This document shows positions 41,747 to 51,267 of a stretch of 64,000 nucleotides of DNA, in pieces. The stretch covers positions 248,001-312,000 of the forward strand of contig NZ_FOMA01000005.1 in NCBI RefSeq assembly GCF_900112495.1. Reading direction: 5' to 3'. The notes under the pieces were generated by a model. That model made no database searches, had not been told where the DNA came from, and saw nothing but the letters and a program-made list of their open reading frames with translations. Source of the stretch: Bacillus sp. OV322. Its GTDB lineage: Bacteria; Bacillota; Bacilli; Bacillales; DSM-1321. The position numbers and the translations under genes are program-made. How positions within the stretch are numbered: the first letter of the stretch is position 1; every line of letters starts with the position of its first letter.

Positions 41747-42166
41747 CTATTTGGAAATCAGGTATTTTTCTCTAAATATTGAACTCAGCTCACTCCAAAC
41801 ATCAAATTTATTTCCATTTAAATCATAGAAAACAAAATTTCTTCCTGAGTGTCCTCTGTTTTCAATTTCTCCGACTCTAACTTGTTTTCCAATAAAATCC
41901 TTACGTATAGCTTCTAAAGCATTTAAACCATTGACTTCAAATGTTAATGGAAAACGTTCTTCGCCATGAATATCAAAAAAGTTCGAGCTTTGATTTTCAT
42001 CAGATTTTACGAGAAATACGCTTTGATCAGCAAGGTTAAGTATCGCTTTATCTTCATCTTTATAACTTAATTCAGCGCCCAATATGTTCACATACCATTT
42101 CGAAGAAAGTTCTATATTTGTAACTGGAATATATATACTACCAATTCTTAATAATTTTTCAGCCAA
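41747..42166 (-). CDS. VOC-family protein, 139 aa
   Basis: Second glyoxalase/bleomycin-resistance-fold protein of the window. Seen: start GSIYIPVTNIELSSKWYVNILGAE (about 9-32), FYDLNGNKFDVW (about 112-123) and a predicted two-repeat fold. Compared with the protein at 11946 it lacks the first His ligand (Ile/Tyr there), so metal binding is incomplete and it may be a binding rather than a catalytic protein. Starts at TTG 42166, nine bases after AAGGAGG. Single gene with unclear role. Confidence 0.75.
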   Translation of the reverse strand: MAEKLLRIGSIYIPVTNIELSSKWYVNILGAELSYKDEDKAILNLADQSVFLVKSDENQSSNFFDIHGEERFPLTFEVNGLNALEAIRKDFIGKQVRVGEIENRGHSGRNFVFYDLNGNKFDVWSELSSIFREKYLISK

Positions 42167-42339
42167 TTATTTCGCCTCCTTGAAAGCTTTTGCTGTGAAA
42201 ATTGTGATAATTCTGCTTTATTATAACAGAGTTATTAATCATCTTTCAAATATAACATATCTAAATATGAATGACCTGCTGATTCAAACAGCAAAGTAAA
42301 TGGGCTTGTATCTGTAGCTAACGAACCATCCATATAACA

Positions 42340-42373
42340 GGAAAAACAGCAGTACATATATGCACTGCTGTTT
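42340..42373 (-). terminator. Terminator after the acidic 133-aa gene
   Basis: Ten-base perfect stem AAACAGCAGT / ACTGCTGTTT (42344-42353 with 42364-42373), loop 10, followed on the minus strand by TTCC after a TTTTT end of the stem. Confidence 0.8.
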
Positions 42374-42408
42374 CTTTACGATATTCTTTCCTGCTGGTTT
42401 TCTTTACA

Positions 42409-42810
42409 TTAAACTTTAAGGTCTTTTCCCGCATCAGAAATGTGAACAAGAAGATGTGCCAAATGATGTATAGGGCCGTATTCTTCTTCTTCTTCCTCTT
42501 CTTCATCGTCCTCAATGCTTGATGCACCTTGCAAATAAAGAGCCATAAACTCATAAAAATCTGTCATTTCAAAAGAATAGCAGGCGCTTGGATCTTCATT
42601 TTCTTCCTCATATTGAAGTATGAGATAAGAAATATCTCCATCTTCATCTTCTGCGTCGATAAAAACAAAATATCCTATGTTCGTATCTAAATCAAATAAA
42701 TGTCTTATGCCGCCTAATACCGATTTTTTAAATTCTTCTTCTGACAGTTTTTGGACTTGCATTGTATCAACATGGTCTTCCTGGTGAAAAGTTACATTAA
42801 ATGAGTTCAT
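42409..42810 (-). CDS. Acidic cytosolic protein, 133 aa
   Basis: Unrecognised soluble protein with a strongly acidic C-terminal part containing an Asp/Glu run (about residues 103-112, DDEEEEEEEE) and a mixed N-terminal domain rich in aromatic residues (YFVFIDAEDEDGDISYLILQYEEE, about 47-70, as an acidic strand pair). Similar Glu-rich cytosolic proteins are common in Bacillaceae. ATG 42810 follows AAAGGAGG; an upstream in-frame ATG lacks a site. Single gene with its own terminator. Function unknown. Confidence 0.65.
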   Translation of the reverse strand: MNSFNVTFHQEDHVDTMQVQKLSEEEFKKSVLGGIRHLFDLDTNIGYFVFIDAEDEDGDISYLILQYEEENEDPSACYSFEMTDFYEFMALYLQGASSIEDDEEEEEEEEYGPIHHLAHLLVHISDAGKDLKV

Positions 42811-42902
42811 GGGTTTCCTCCTTTTACATATTGAAAATAACAGCAGGCAATCATGTGACAATATTAATTATACCCTTTTTAACCCATTATTATCATGTCT
42901 GT

Positions 42903-43658
42903 CTAAAAGGATGTTTCCAAAATAACTGGACAATGATCGCTTCCCATTACCGAACAGTGGATATCCGCACTTTTCAGATTTTCTTCTAGTCGCTGAGATG
43001 CAATGAAGTAGTCGATACGCCAGCCAATATTCCTTTCTCTGACTTTGCTCATATAAGACCACCATGTATACATGTCTGTTTTATCTGGATGGAAAAAGCG
43101 GAAAGTGTCCAGAAAACCCTGTTCGATGATATTTGTCATTTTTCCGCGTTCTTCTATCGTAAATCCAGAATTCTGTTTATTTGATTTTGGATTTTTCAAG
43201 TCAATCTCATGATGTGCCACATTCAAATCACCGCATAATATAACCGGTTTTTTTGCATCAAGTTCCTTGAGATAGACCAGCATTTCATCTTCCCAGTGTA
43301 ATCGGTACTCCAGTCTGGATAAATCTCTTTTTGAATTAGGTGTGTAGACATTTACAAGGTAAAATTGTTCAAATTCAAGAGTGATAATTCTTCCCTCAGG
43401 TTCTTCCTCATTTACCCCTACGCCATATTTAACGGATAAAGGCTCTTTTTTTGTAAAAACAGCAGTGCCAGAGTAGCCTTTTTTAATTGCATAATTCCAA
43501 TATTGATGATAACCATCAAGTTCAAGAGAGATTTGCCCTTCTTGAACTTTCGTTTCTTGAATGCAAAAAATATCCGCATCCATCTCTTCAAAATAACTTA
43601 AAAACCCCTTTCTGACACATGCCCTTATTCCATTTACATTCCAAGACACAAATTTCAT
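42903..43658 (-). CDS. exoA: Exodeoxyribonuclease III (ExoA), 251 aa
   Basis: AP endonuclease/3'-5' exonuclease of base-excision repair. All hallmark motifs occur: SWNVNGIRA (about 5-13), QETK (Glu, about 34-37), YTPNS (about 106), GDLNVAHHEID (about 143-153), WWSY, WRIDYF (about 215) and SDHCPV (His, about 238-243). The length equals B. subtilis ExoA (252). ATG 43658 follows GGGGAG at 12 bases. It lies just past the glg operon terminator and has no link to it. Together with the endonuclease IV-like gene, the window encodes two abasic-site nucleases. Confidence 0.95.
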   Translation of the reverse strand: MKFVSWNVNGIRACVRKGFLSYFEEMDADIFCIQETKVQEGQISLELDGYHQYWNYAIKKGYSGTAVFTKKEPLSVKYGVGVNEEEPEGRIITLEFEQFYLVNVYTPNSKRDLSRLEYRLHWEDEMLVYLKELDAKKPVILCGDLNVAHHEIDLKNPKSNKQNSGFTIEERGKMTNIIEQGFLDTFRFFHPDKTDMYTWWSYMSKVRERNIGWRIDYFIASQRLEENLKSADIHCSVMGSDHCPVILETSF

Positions 43659-43730
43659 GATATTAACATTCTCCCCGCTTGCATTTATAGTAACTTTTTC
43701 TATGTTATCAGAATAACACAGGAATCTCCT

Positions 43731-43778
43731 CAAAAAATAAGAACATGAGCTGACAGGTATTCAGCTCATGTTCTTATT
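43731..43778 (-). terminator. Terminator of the glg operon
   Basis: Eighteen-base perfect stem AATAAGAACATGAGCTGA / TCAGCTCATGTTCTTATT (43736-43753 with 43761-43778), loop 7, followed on the minus strand by TTTTTTG. It is about 100 bases past the glgA stop. Confidence 0.93.
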
Positions 43779-43877
43779 TATACTATTAATTTTAGGCACT
43801 TTTCGTCAACCTCTGACTGAACAATGGGAATGACTCACAGAATTTATTAAAAAACACCAATCTTTTAGAAAAAAGCC

Positions 43878-45305
43878 TTATTTTAAAAGTGATTGATAAA
43901 GTTCTTTATATTGCTGTGACGAAGCGTTCCAGCTGAAATCCAAATCCATTGCCCTCTCAGCAAGCTTTTTCCATCTATCAGGCTGGAAACGGTAAAACCC
44001 TACAGCCCTTTCAATGGTGTAAAGCATGTCATGTGCATTGAAATTAGCAAAACTAAAACCATTTCCTTCTTCTGTAAACTCATTAAAAGGTATCACAGTA
44101 TCTTTTAGGCCGCCTGTTTCCCTAACCAGGGGAAGAGTGCCATATCGCATAGCAAGCAGCTGCCCGATTCCGCAAGGCTCAAATTGAGAGGGCATCAGGA
44201 AAATGTCGGAGCCTGCATATATCTTTCTTGCCATAGTTTCATCAAAATAGGTTCCGGCATATACTTTATCCGGATATTCACGGGCAAAGCCCCTAAATGC
44301 TTCTTCATATTGCTGTTCGCCTGTTCCAAGAAGAACAAATTGAACATTGAGTCCCATCATTTCATGAAATACATGCAGAACCAGGTCTATTCCCTTTTGA
44401 TCCACAAGGCGGGTGACCATAGAGATAATTGGAATATCTTCTCTGACAGTAAGGCCCAATTCTTCCTGCAGCCTGAGTTTATTTTCCATTTTTCCCTTGA
44501 TATCACTAAATTTTTGATAGATTCTTTCATCTGCTGCCGGATTATATGTATGTGCATCGATACCATTCACTATCCCGAATAACTGGTCATTCCGTTTATT
44601 TAAAAAGCCGTCCATATTTTCCCCATAATATGCAGTCTGAATTTCTGATGCGTATGAAGGGCTAACAGTCGTCAATATGTCGGAAAATGCCAATCCAGCT
44701 TTCATATAGCTTACATTTCCATTAAATTCGAGTCCGTCTATATTAAAATATAGATCGCTCAAATCAAGGAGTTCAGACAGGACCGACTTAGGGTACACAC
44801 CCTGATAACGCAGGTTATGGATCGTGAAAACCGTTTTAATATTCTCATAGAAAGGATGCTTCCTGTAATGTGCCTTCAATAACACACTGACAGGTCCTGT
44901 CTGCCAGTCATGGCAGTGGAGGATATCTGGCTTATCCTCAAGATATGGGAGCGCCTCAAGCACGGCTCTGGAAAAGAATGCAAAACGCTCCCCATCATCA
45001 TAATATCCATAGCTGCCATGCCGTTTAAAATAATACTCGTTATCAAGAAAATAATAGTTGATTCCATCTGATACAATCCGTTCTATTCCGCAAAATTGCT
45101 GTCTCCAGCCTACTGGAACCTCAATGCTTTGTATATGCTGCATTTTTTCTTTGAATTCCTGAGGAAGGTCCTGAAATTTTGGCAAAATGACGCTCACATC
45201 AACCCCTTGCTTTTTTAAAGCCTTTGGCAGTGCCCCTATTACATCTCCCAGTCCGCCTGTCTTGATAAAAGGGGCACATTCTGATGCAGCAAATAAAACA
45301 TGCAT
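43878..45305 (-). CDS. glgA: Glycogen synthase GlgA, 475 aa
   Basis: ADP-glucose:starch/glycogen glucosyltransferase (GT5). Seen: N-terminal KTGGLGDVIGALPKAL (about 15-30, with the ADP-glucose KTGGL loop), HCHDWQTG (about 130), TIHNLRYQG (about 158), GIVNGID, MVTRLVDQKG (about 293) and the C-terminal PSQFEPCGIGQL (about 372-383) with the catalytic-domain Glu. Length is usual. It is the last gene of the glg operon, 13 bases after glgD, and the terminator follows. B. subtilis has glgP after it; here there is none. Confidence 0.96.
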   Translation of the reverse strand: MHVLFAASECAPFIKTGGLGDVIGALPKALKKQGVDVSVILPKFQDLPQEFKEKMQHIQSIEVPVGWRQQFCGIERIVSDGINYYFLDNEYYFKRHGSYGYYDDGERFAFFSRAVLEALPYLEDKPDILHCHDWQTGPVSVLLKAHYRKHPFYENIKTVFTIHNLRYQGVYPKSVLSELLDLSDLYFNIDGLEFNGNVSYMKAGLAFSDILTTVSPSYASEIQTAYYGENMDGFLNKRNDQLFGIVNGIDAHTYNPAADERIYQKFSDIKGKMENKLRLQEELGLTVREDIPIISMVTRLVDQKGIDLVLHVFHEMMGLNVQFVLLGTGEQQYEEAFRGFAREYPDKVYAGTYFDETMARKIYAGSDIFLMPSQFEPCGIGQLLAMRYGTLPLVRETGGLKDTVIPFNEFTEEGNGFSFANFNAHDMLYTIERAVGFYRFQPDRWKKLAERAMDLDFSWNASSQQYKELYQSLLK

Positions 45306-45318
45306 GGTAAGACCTCCG

Positions 45319-46425
45319 TTAGATAGTTTCTGCTTTTTTTACCACTCTTGGCTGTGACTCGCCAACAAGCATTTTATCCTTTGTAATACGCACTTGTTTA
45401 TCAGTAATGACATTTTCAACATGTGCGCCTTCTTCAATTTCTCCCTTTTGCATGATGATGCTATTTTTCACGTAGGCACCCTTTTTAACTTTAACTCCCC
45501 TGAAAATGATGCTGTTTTCTACAGTTCCTTCGATGTCGCAGCCATTGGCAATTAGGGAGTGTGAAACGCTTGAAGTGTTGGAATATTTAGCAGGTGCTTC
45601 ATGCTTGACCTTTGTATAAACATCCCATGAATCATAAAAGAACGAACGGATTTTTCCCGGATTTAAAAACTCCATATTGCTTTGATGGAATGTTTCCAGA
45701 GAATGGATAAATGGCATTTCCCCTTTGAAATGGTAGCCCTTTACACATAATTTATTAAGGTTCGCCTTGACTGCATCTTTTAATAAATCAAATTCGTCGT
45801 TTTCTACACACTTTTTAATTAAGTCAATAAGAATGGCTTTATCAATTACGAAAGTTTCCAGACAAACATGATCTCCTGATTGCGGGGAAGTAAAGAGCTC
45901 CAAATCCAGGATATTGTCCTCAAAGTCCACTGAACAAGTGTGATATACCAGTTTCTGGACCGGCTCTCCGTCATAGTCTTTATAGACAACGGTAATGTCA
46001 GAATTATTGCGTCTATGCTCTTCCAAAATTTCATTAAAGTCTATTTTAGATACATGGTGCCCCGGCGATATAATCACTGTGTCAGCGGAGGTTCGCTCAA
46101 AAAATTCAAGGTGGTTATAAAATTCCTGAAGATCCCCCTTGATTTTTTCATCAGGGTGAACTGGAGGAAGAATGAATAAACCGCCGCTTCTTCTGTCGAG
46201 ATCCCATTCTTTCCCTGAACCCAAATGGTCCATGATTGAGCGGGTATTGTCTTTTGTGAAGACGGCAACCTGTGAAATTTGCGCATGAATAAAATTGGAT
46301 AAAGTAAAATCGATTAATCGATAGCGGCCCGCAAAAGGAACTGCCGCAAGCTCTCGATTAGATGTCAGTTCCTTAAGGTATCTTTTTTCATTAATTAAGT
46401 TAATTATTCCTAACACGTTGTCCAT
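45319..46425 (-). CDS. glgD: Glucose-1-phosphate adenylyltransferase subunit GlgD, 368 aa
   Basis: Nucleotidyltransferase fold with a C-terminal left-handed beta-helix of hexapeptide repeats (about 285-365). The N-terminal domain lacks a clear catalytic GGQGSRL loop: the first residues read NVLGIINLINE, whereas GlgC has [10 protein letters not shown]. This fits GlgD, the non-catalytic or regulatory partner that forms a mixed enzyme with GlgC in bacilli. It is 13 bases upstream of glgA and 24 bases downstream of glgC. ATG 46425 follows AGGAGG. Confidence 0.93.
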   Translation of the reverse strand: MDNVLGIINLINEKRYLKELTSNRELAAVPFAGRYRLIDFTLSNFIHAQISQVAVFTKDNTRSIMDHLGSGKEWDLDRRSGGLFILPPVHPDEKIKGDLQEFYNHLEFFERTSADTVIISPGHHVSKIDFNEILEEHRRNNSDITVVYKDYDGEPVQKLVYHTCSVDFEDNILDLELFTSPQSGDHVCLETFVIDKAILIDLIKKCVENDEFDLLKDAVKANLNKLCVKGYHFKGEMPFIHSLETFHQSNMEFLNPGKIRSFFYDSWDVYTKVKHEAPAKYSNTSSVSHSLIANGCDIEGTVENSIIFRGVKVKKGAYVKNSIIMQKGEIEEGAHVENVITDKQVRITKDKMLVGESQPRVVKKAETI

Positions 46426-46449
46426 TTTTTAACCTCCTATGATGTAATA

Positions 46450-47598
46450 TTAACGTAATTCCTTGCTGGGCTGCTGATTCTCTCCGATTAAAACAATTTC
46501 ATCCGATCCTCTTTCAGAATTTATCACAGTATTATCCTGGATTACCGTATTTGGCATGATAATGGCTCTTTCAATGGTGACATTCTTTCCAATTGTTACA
46601 TCAGGCATGATAACAGAATCCTTAATGGATGAGCCGCTGCCGATTTGTACGTTATATGATACTACTGAACGCTCAACACTGCCGAACACGATTGATCCTT
46701 CGTTTATAAGTGATTCTCTGACATACGCTTCTGGTGCAATATATTGAGGAGGGTGATTTGCATTTCCTGCGTAAACCTTCCAATGGCTGTCTTCGCAATT
46801 GAAGGCAGGCGTATCTGACAGTAAATCCATATGGGCTTCCCACAAGCTCTGAACAGTACCTACATCCTTCCAGTAGCCTCCGAAACGGTATGCATAAATT
46901 TCATCATGGTCTTCAAGCATCTTTGGAATGATATCTTTTCCAAAATCATTGGAAGATGAAGCATCGTTTTCATCTTGGTTGAGGTAGCTTTTAAGGAGTT
47001 TCCAGTTGAAAATATATACACCCATTGAAGCAAGATTGCTTTTAGGATTTTCAGGCTTTTCTTCAAATTCCGTAATTTTGCCTTGATCGTCAGTGTTCAT
47101 GATTCCGAATCGGTCTGCTTCATGCCATGGGACCTCAATCACTGCTATCGTTGCTTTTGCTTTCTTTTCGATGTGTTCCTTAAGCATACGGTTATAATCC
47201 ATCTTGTAAATATGGTCTCCAGAGATGACCAATACATATTCGGGGTCATACTGATCGATGAACTTGGTATTCTGGTACACTGCATTCGCAGTGCCTTTAT
47301 ACCATTCCCCTCCATCTTTTCCCAAATAAGGAGGAAGCAGGGATACTCCGCCGAAATTTCTGTTTAAATCCCAAGCTCCGCCATTACCCACATACTCATT
47401 CAGCACATGCGGCTGATATTGAGTCAGAACTCCTACAGTATCGATGCCTGAATGTGTACAATTGCTTAAGGTGAAGTCAATAATACGGTATTTGCCGCCA
47501 AAAGGCACTGCCGGCTTTGCCAGCCCTTTCGTTAATTCGCCGAGCCTTGAACCCTGTCCGCCTGCTAATAGCATTGCAATCCACTTTTTAGATGCCAT
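46450..47598 (-). CDS. glgC: Glucose-1-phosphate adenylyltransferase GlgC, 382 aa
   Basis: Makes ADP-glucose from ATP and glucose-1-phosphate, the committed step for glycogen. Seen: nucleotide loop [14 protein letters not shown] (about 11-24), [14 protein letters not shown], the sugar-phosphate loop [12 protein letters not shown] (about 128-139), FEEKP (about 179) and SMGVYIF (about 192), then hexapeptide beta-helix repeats (about 290-370). All catalytic features are present, so this is the active subunit. It overlaps the end of glgB by 11 bases and is followed by glgD, making translational coupling likely. Confidence 0.97.
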   Translation of the reverse strand: MASKKWIAMLLAGGQGSRLGELTKGLAKPAVPFGGKYRIIDFTLSNCTHSGIDTVGVLTQYQPHVLNEYVGNGGAWDLNRNFGGVSLLPPYLGKDGGEWYKGTANAVYQNTKFIDQYDPEYVLVISGDHIYKMDYNRMLKEHIEKKAKATIAVIEVPWHEADRFGIMNTDDQGKITEFEEKPENPKSNLASMGVYIFNWKLLKSYLNQDENDASSSNDFGKDIIPKMLEDHDEIYAYRFGGYWKDVGTVQSLWEAHMDLLSDTPAFNCEDSHWKVYAGNANHPPQYIAPEAYVRESLINEGSIVFGSVERSVVSYNVQIGSGSSIKDSVIMPDVTIGKNVTIERAIIMPNTVIQDNTVINSERGSDEIVLIGENQQPSKELR

Positions 47599-49537
47599 GA
47601 TGCATTCTCCCCTGTCTTTTTTTTGTTTGTTTCATAAATATAGTCACACCTAGTGGAGGAACTTTTATTTCCATACTGTGAGGCTGATTATGATAAGGTT
47701 TTTTGTCGACAGAAATTACTTCTTCATTACATTGGCCAGATCCGCCAAAAGAAATGTCATCGCTGTTGAAAACCTCTATGTATTTTCCCGTTGACGGAAC
47801 GCCTATCCGGTAATCTATATATACCTCTTTTGAAAAATTGCAAACTACTATACAGTAATCGCCTTTGCGTTTTCCTTTTCTCATGAATGCCAGAATGCTC
47901 TGATTTCTGTTATCAGCATCAATCCATTCAAAGCCCTCCGCTTCATGATCAAGCCGCCACAATGAAGACGAGTCTTTATAAAACTTGTTAAGAGCTTTCA
48001 AGTATTGGCTGAAATCTGTATGTGACTCATACTCTAAAAGCATCCAGTCAAGCTGCTCTTTATCCTTCCACTCAGCAAAAGGAGCAAGCTCGCTTCCCAT
48101 GAACATGAGCTTTTTCCCTGGATGAGCCATGAAATATCCGAATAATAGCCTTAGATTAGCGAATTTCTGCCAATAATCTCCCGGCATTTTATCAAGCAGA
48201 GATTTTTTTCCATGGACAACTTCATCATGTGAAAATGGAAGCACGTAATTTTCAGTAAATGCATAGAAAAAAGAAAAAGTCAGCAAATTATGGTGAAACG
48301 GCCTTTCCTCAACTTCCAGCTTCATATAACGCAGAATGTCATTTGCCCAGCCCATGTTCCACTTATAATTAAAGCCAAGCCCGCCCGCATCTGTCGGTGA
48401 ACTGATCATTGGCCGGTCGGTTGCTTCTTCGGCCATCATTAGGATACCCGGGTACTTCTTGAAAAGAGTTTCATTTAATTTTTTGACAAATGCTATGGCT
48501 TCTAGATTTTCCTCGCCGCCATACTGATTTTTAAGCTTGAAAGGCAGCGGATTATCATGGTTTAAGTATATAAGAGATGAAACCGCATCAACCCTGAAGC
48601 CGTCAATATGATAGACTTCCATCCAGAACATGGCATTGGAAATAAGGAAGCTTACAACCTCAGGCTTGGCAAAATCAAAACTGTATGTACCCCATAGCGG
48701 GCGTTCGGCTTTATTGGGATCTGTTGGTTCGAAAAGCGGTGTTCCATCAAACTTCCCAAGGCCATGAAGGTCTTTGCAAAAATGTGCCGGGACCCAATCA
48801 AGAATGACACCCAGCCCTTTCTTGTGGCATTGATCGACAAAATACATGAAATCCTCTGGCTTGCCAAATCTGCTTGTCACAGAGAAAAAACCTGTAACCT
48901 GATATCCCCAAGACCCGTCAAAGGGATGCTCCATAATGGGCATCAATTCAATATGTGTATAGCCGGCAGAAACAACATAGTCTATTAGTTCACTTGCCAT
49001 TTCCCTATATGTATATAGCTCATCGTTTTCTTTTTTCTTCCATGTACCCATATGTACTTCATAAATATTCATCGGCTTATGATAAACATCTGTTTTTGCC
49101 CTTTCAGACATCCACTTGCCGTCCTGCCAATCATGCTTTTCCAAATCATAGATAACAGAAGCAGTATTTGGACGGAGTTCGGAATAAAAGGCATAAGGGT
49201 CGGCTTTTAAAACAGTGCCGCCAGAAGAGCTGTATACCTTGTATTTGTATATATCGCCTTCTTTCAGGCCGGCAATGAATATCGCCCATATCCCGGAACC
49301 CGCGACACGCTTCATTTCATGAACAGCATCTTCCTGCCAGTTATTAAAGTCCCCTACAACTGAAATCTTTTTTGCATGAGGAGCCCATACAGCAAACCGG
49401 ACACCTTCCTGGCCATTATAGGTGGCAAGGTGCGCACCAAGCATTTTATAGCTTTCATACAATGTTCCTTCATGAAAAAGATATAAATCAAACTCGCTGG
49501 GATATATTTCAGGATGACCTTCCGTTATCTCGTTCAA
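47588..49537 (-). CDS. glgB: 1,4-alpha-glucan branching enzyme GlgB, 649 aa
   Basis: GH13 branching enzyme. CBM48 N-terminal module (about 30-125, [19 protein letters not shown]), TIM barrel with DWVPAHF, nucleophile Asp in [10 protein letters not shown] (about 310), acid/base Glu in MMAEEATDR (about 353) and [10 protein letters not shown] (about 419-428), and a C-terminal beta domain. It introduces alpha-1,6 branches into glycogen. First gene of glgBCDA. Start is TTG 49537, with GGGGG six bases upstream. A sigma-B-like promoter lies at 49679-49704, 140 bases ahead. Confidence 0.96.
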   Translation of the reverse strand: MNEITEGHPEIYPSEFDLYLFHEGTLYESYKMLGAHLATYNGQEGVRFAVWAPHAKKISVVGDFNNWQEDAVHEMKRVAGSGIWAIFIAGLKEGDIYKYKVYSSSGGTVLKADPYAFYSELRPNTASVIYDLEKHDWQDGKWMSERAKTDVYHKPMNIYEVHMGTWKKKENDELYTYREMASELIDYVVSAGYTHIELMPIMEHPFDGSWGYQVTGFFSVTSRFGKPEDFMYFVDQCHKKGLGVILDWVPAHFCKDLHGLGKFDGTPLFEPTDPNKAERPLWGTYSFDFAKPEVVSFLISNAMFWMEVYHIDGFRVDAVSSLIYLNHDNPLPFKLKNQYGGEENLEAIAFVKKLNETLFKKYPGILMMAEEATDRPMISSPTDAGGLGFNYKWNMGWANDILRYMKLEVEERPFHHNLLTFSFFYAFTENYVLPFSHDEVVHGKKSLLDKMPGDYWQKFANLRLLFGYFMAHPGKKLMFMGSELAPFAEWKDKEQLDWMLLEYESHTDFSQYLKALNKFYKDSSSLWRLDHEAEGFEWIDADNRNQSILAFMRKGKRKGDYCIVVCNFSKEVYIDYRIGVPSTGKYIEVFNSDDISFGGSGQCNEEVISVDKKPYHNQPHSMEIKVPPLGVTIFMKQTKKRQGRMHHGI

Positions 49538-49820
49538 TCAAAACCCCCGCCTTCTAATTTATTTTCTTCAGCAGCCTGAAATAGCTTTTGAATACATTCG
49601 ACATATATTTTTGATTTTCCTTTGTGAAACAATGATTTTTTATGATTTTTATTATACAAATTTGTTTAACACCTATTGATACCCACTATTTTTTCTGCTG
49701 AAACCTAAAAAAAGATTATTTTACAAAAATATTCTCGTCTTTTTTTGAGCCCTTTTCAATTGAAGCAGGGAGAGCGTCTTTGTATCCCGAATACAGGTGA
49801 TGGTCATTTTGGAAAAAACA
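49538..49820. other. Upstream region of glgB
   Basis: Non-coding, AT-rich, about 280 bases. It holds the sigma-B-like promoter at 49679-49704 and a possible sigma-A -10 (TATAAT, minus strand, near 49661) closer to glgB; no gene or stable RNA is seen. Confidence 0.5.
49679..49704 (-). promoter_or_regulatory. Sigma-B-like promoter upstream of glgBCDA
   Basis: Minus strand -35 GTTTCA (49699-49704), 14-base spacer, -10 GGGTAT (49679-49684). Box sequences and spacing fit sigma-B; B. subtilis glg is known instead as a sigma-E operon, so use of this site is unproven. Confidence 0.55.
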
Positions 49821-49846
49821 AATAACCCTCCTTCATTTTAGGAGGG
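49813..49846 (-). terminator. Terminator after GH15-like gene
   Basis: Seven-base stem CCCTCCT / AGGAGGG (49826-49832 with 49840-49846), loop 7, followed on the minus strand by TTATTTGTTTTTTCC. Confidence 0.8.
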
Positions 49847-49859
49847 CCGCAATTGATTT

Positions 49860-50879
49860 TTAAGCTTCAAGGGAATCAAGCTCTTTATTTTTCATTTTAT
49901 TTAAAAACAGATATGTTAAAGATACAGACCAGGCAAGCGGTGTGTTTCCGTTTGGCCTGTTTGTTCCGCCAATATAAAGTTCAGGGATTTCCCAGCTGTC
50001 AGGAATGATTTTCTTAGTTTTCTTGATATACTCCTGAGCTTTATCAAACATACCTAATTCGAAATAGCATAACCCGAGCCACGGCAGCCCGAAGCACCAT
50101 TCCGCTTCACTGCCTTCATTATAGTACTGGTCATTTTCATACCTTATGCAACCGTATGTCCTTTCGAGACGGGTTGAAACGGTTTTTACAATATTCATTG
50201 CCGTTTTGCGGTCCACGATGCGGTAAGGATAAACCAGAGATAATAATGCTAAATCCGTTTCTTTTGTTTCACTTTCTCTGGGAAGCATAAACCTGAGTGT
50301 TTCCTGCCCTTTTTGAATTAATTCTTCTTTAACATCCACTAGCATTTTTACGGCATTAAGACCTGCTACGCAGGCACCGATGCTGGAAGAGTGCAATTCC
50401 ATATTTTCTTCCCACATGCCATTATCCTTTGCCTGCCAATATTGAAGGCACTCAAGATATCTAACTAGTTTTTGAACTATTTCAAGGTCTTTTTCATCTC
50501 TTATTACATTTTGGCCATGGCGGACACCCTCGCCTACCCCCCAAAGGAAAGCTCCGATTGCATCATTCTGAGCATGGCCCCATTCCTGGCTGATTTCTTT
50601 GAGATCCTGTGAATATCTTGAGTGGATATATTCAAAAGGATATACCGGTTTTTTCTCGGTATGAATGTCAATTTTCCATTCATAACGTTTAAATAGATCG
50701 AACATTGAATGATAGGCTGTTTCATATCGCTCGCAAGGCACCTGCAAAAAAGGCAAAACCGTATAGACAACATCCCGGATCCAGACATAGCTGTAATCTT
50801 GGGAAGTACTCGCTGTATATGTGCCATTTGGAAGCCTCATCGTATCAAGAACTGTAATCGCTTTATCACAATCCATCAT
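49860..50879 (-). CDS. GH15 glucoamylase-like protein, 339 aa
   Basis: (alpha/alpha)6-barrel protein of the GH15/glucoamylase and phosphorylase-kinase-like superfamily. Seen: YSYVWIRDVVY (about 27-37), EWGHAQNDAIGAFLWG (about 98-113), GMWEEN (catalytic acid candidate Glu, about 153), EAEWCFGLPWLGLCYF (about 265-280) and PLAWSVSLTYLFLN at the C-terminus. It lacks a signal peptide, so it probably works on intracellular glucan, fitting its place directly upstream of the glycogen operon. Start at 50879 follows GGAGG; two ATGs are adjacent. Cre-like sites lie about 115 and 150 bases upstream. Confidence 0.85.
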   Translation of the reverse strand: MMDCDKAITVLDTMRLPNGTYTASTSQDYSYVWIRDVVYTVLPFLQVPCERYETAYHSMFDLFKRYEWKIDIHTEKKPVYPFEYIHSRYSQDLKEISQEWGHAQNDAIGAFLWGVGEGVRHGQNVIRDEKDLEIVQKLVRYLECLQYWQAKDNGMWEENMELHSSSIGACVAGLNAVKMLVDVKEELIQKGQETLRFMLPRESETKETDLALLSLVYPYRIVDRKTAMNIVKTVSTRLERTYGCIRYENDQYYNEGSEAEWCFGLPWLGLCYFELGMFDKAQEYIKKTKKIIPDSWEIPELYIGGTNRPNGNTPLAWSVSLTYLFLNKMKNKELDSLEA

Positions 50880-50993
50880 ATCTGCACCTCCAGAACTTTT
50901 TTCCAATATCCTTATTCTAGACAAATGATTCTAATCTAATCATTACATACTGATTTTTTATAAAAAATGAAAAGAAGTTATTTTAAAAGCGTT

Positions 50994-51007
50994 TTCATTT
51001 TAAGGAA
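50994..51007. promoter_or_regulatory. cre-like catabolite-control site (TGAAAACGCTTTTA)
   Basis: Minus-strand TGAAAACGCTTTTA, 13 of 14 positions of the CcpA cre consensus, about 115 bases upstream of the GH15-like start codon. CcpA control is inference. Confidence 0.65.
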
Positions 51008-51026
51008 TTTTCAAAATGAAACAGCT

Positions 51027-51040
51027 TTTAAAAAAATTAA
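51027..51040. promoter_or_regulatory. Second, weaker cre-like site (TGAAACAGCTTTTA)
   Basis: Plus-strand TGAAACAGCTTTTA, facing the site at 50994-51007 with 19 bases between; the central CG is CA here, so weaker. The two sites also form a larger inverted repeat. Confidence 0.4.
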
Positions 51041-51230
51041 TCCATTTCAGGGATAAGATAGTTTATGTTAAAGAGTAATCATTTGATAATGAGACAGACA
51101 TTAAGCTGTTCAAAATCAGCATATGCCCATTTAATCGAAGTCACATAGAGATAGCAGTAACAGTTAAAGCTGCATATTATTATGATATCTGACAAAGAGT
51201 CTCTATATGACAGTTACACAGGAACAAAAG

Positions 51231-51267
51231 TACAAAAAAATGATCCGATTTAGGCATATCGGATCAT
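51231..51267 (-). terminator. Terminator after Mug-like gene
   Basis: Ten-base perfect stem ATGATCCGAT / ATCGGATCAT (51240-51249 with 51258-51267), loop 8, followed on the minus strand by seven T. Confidence 0.92.
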
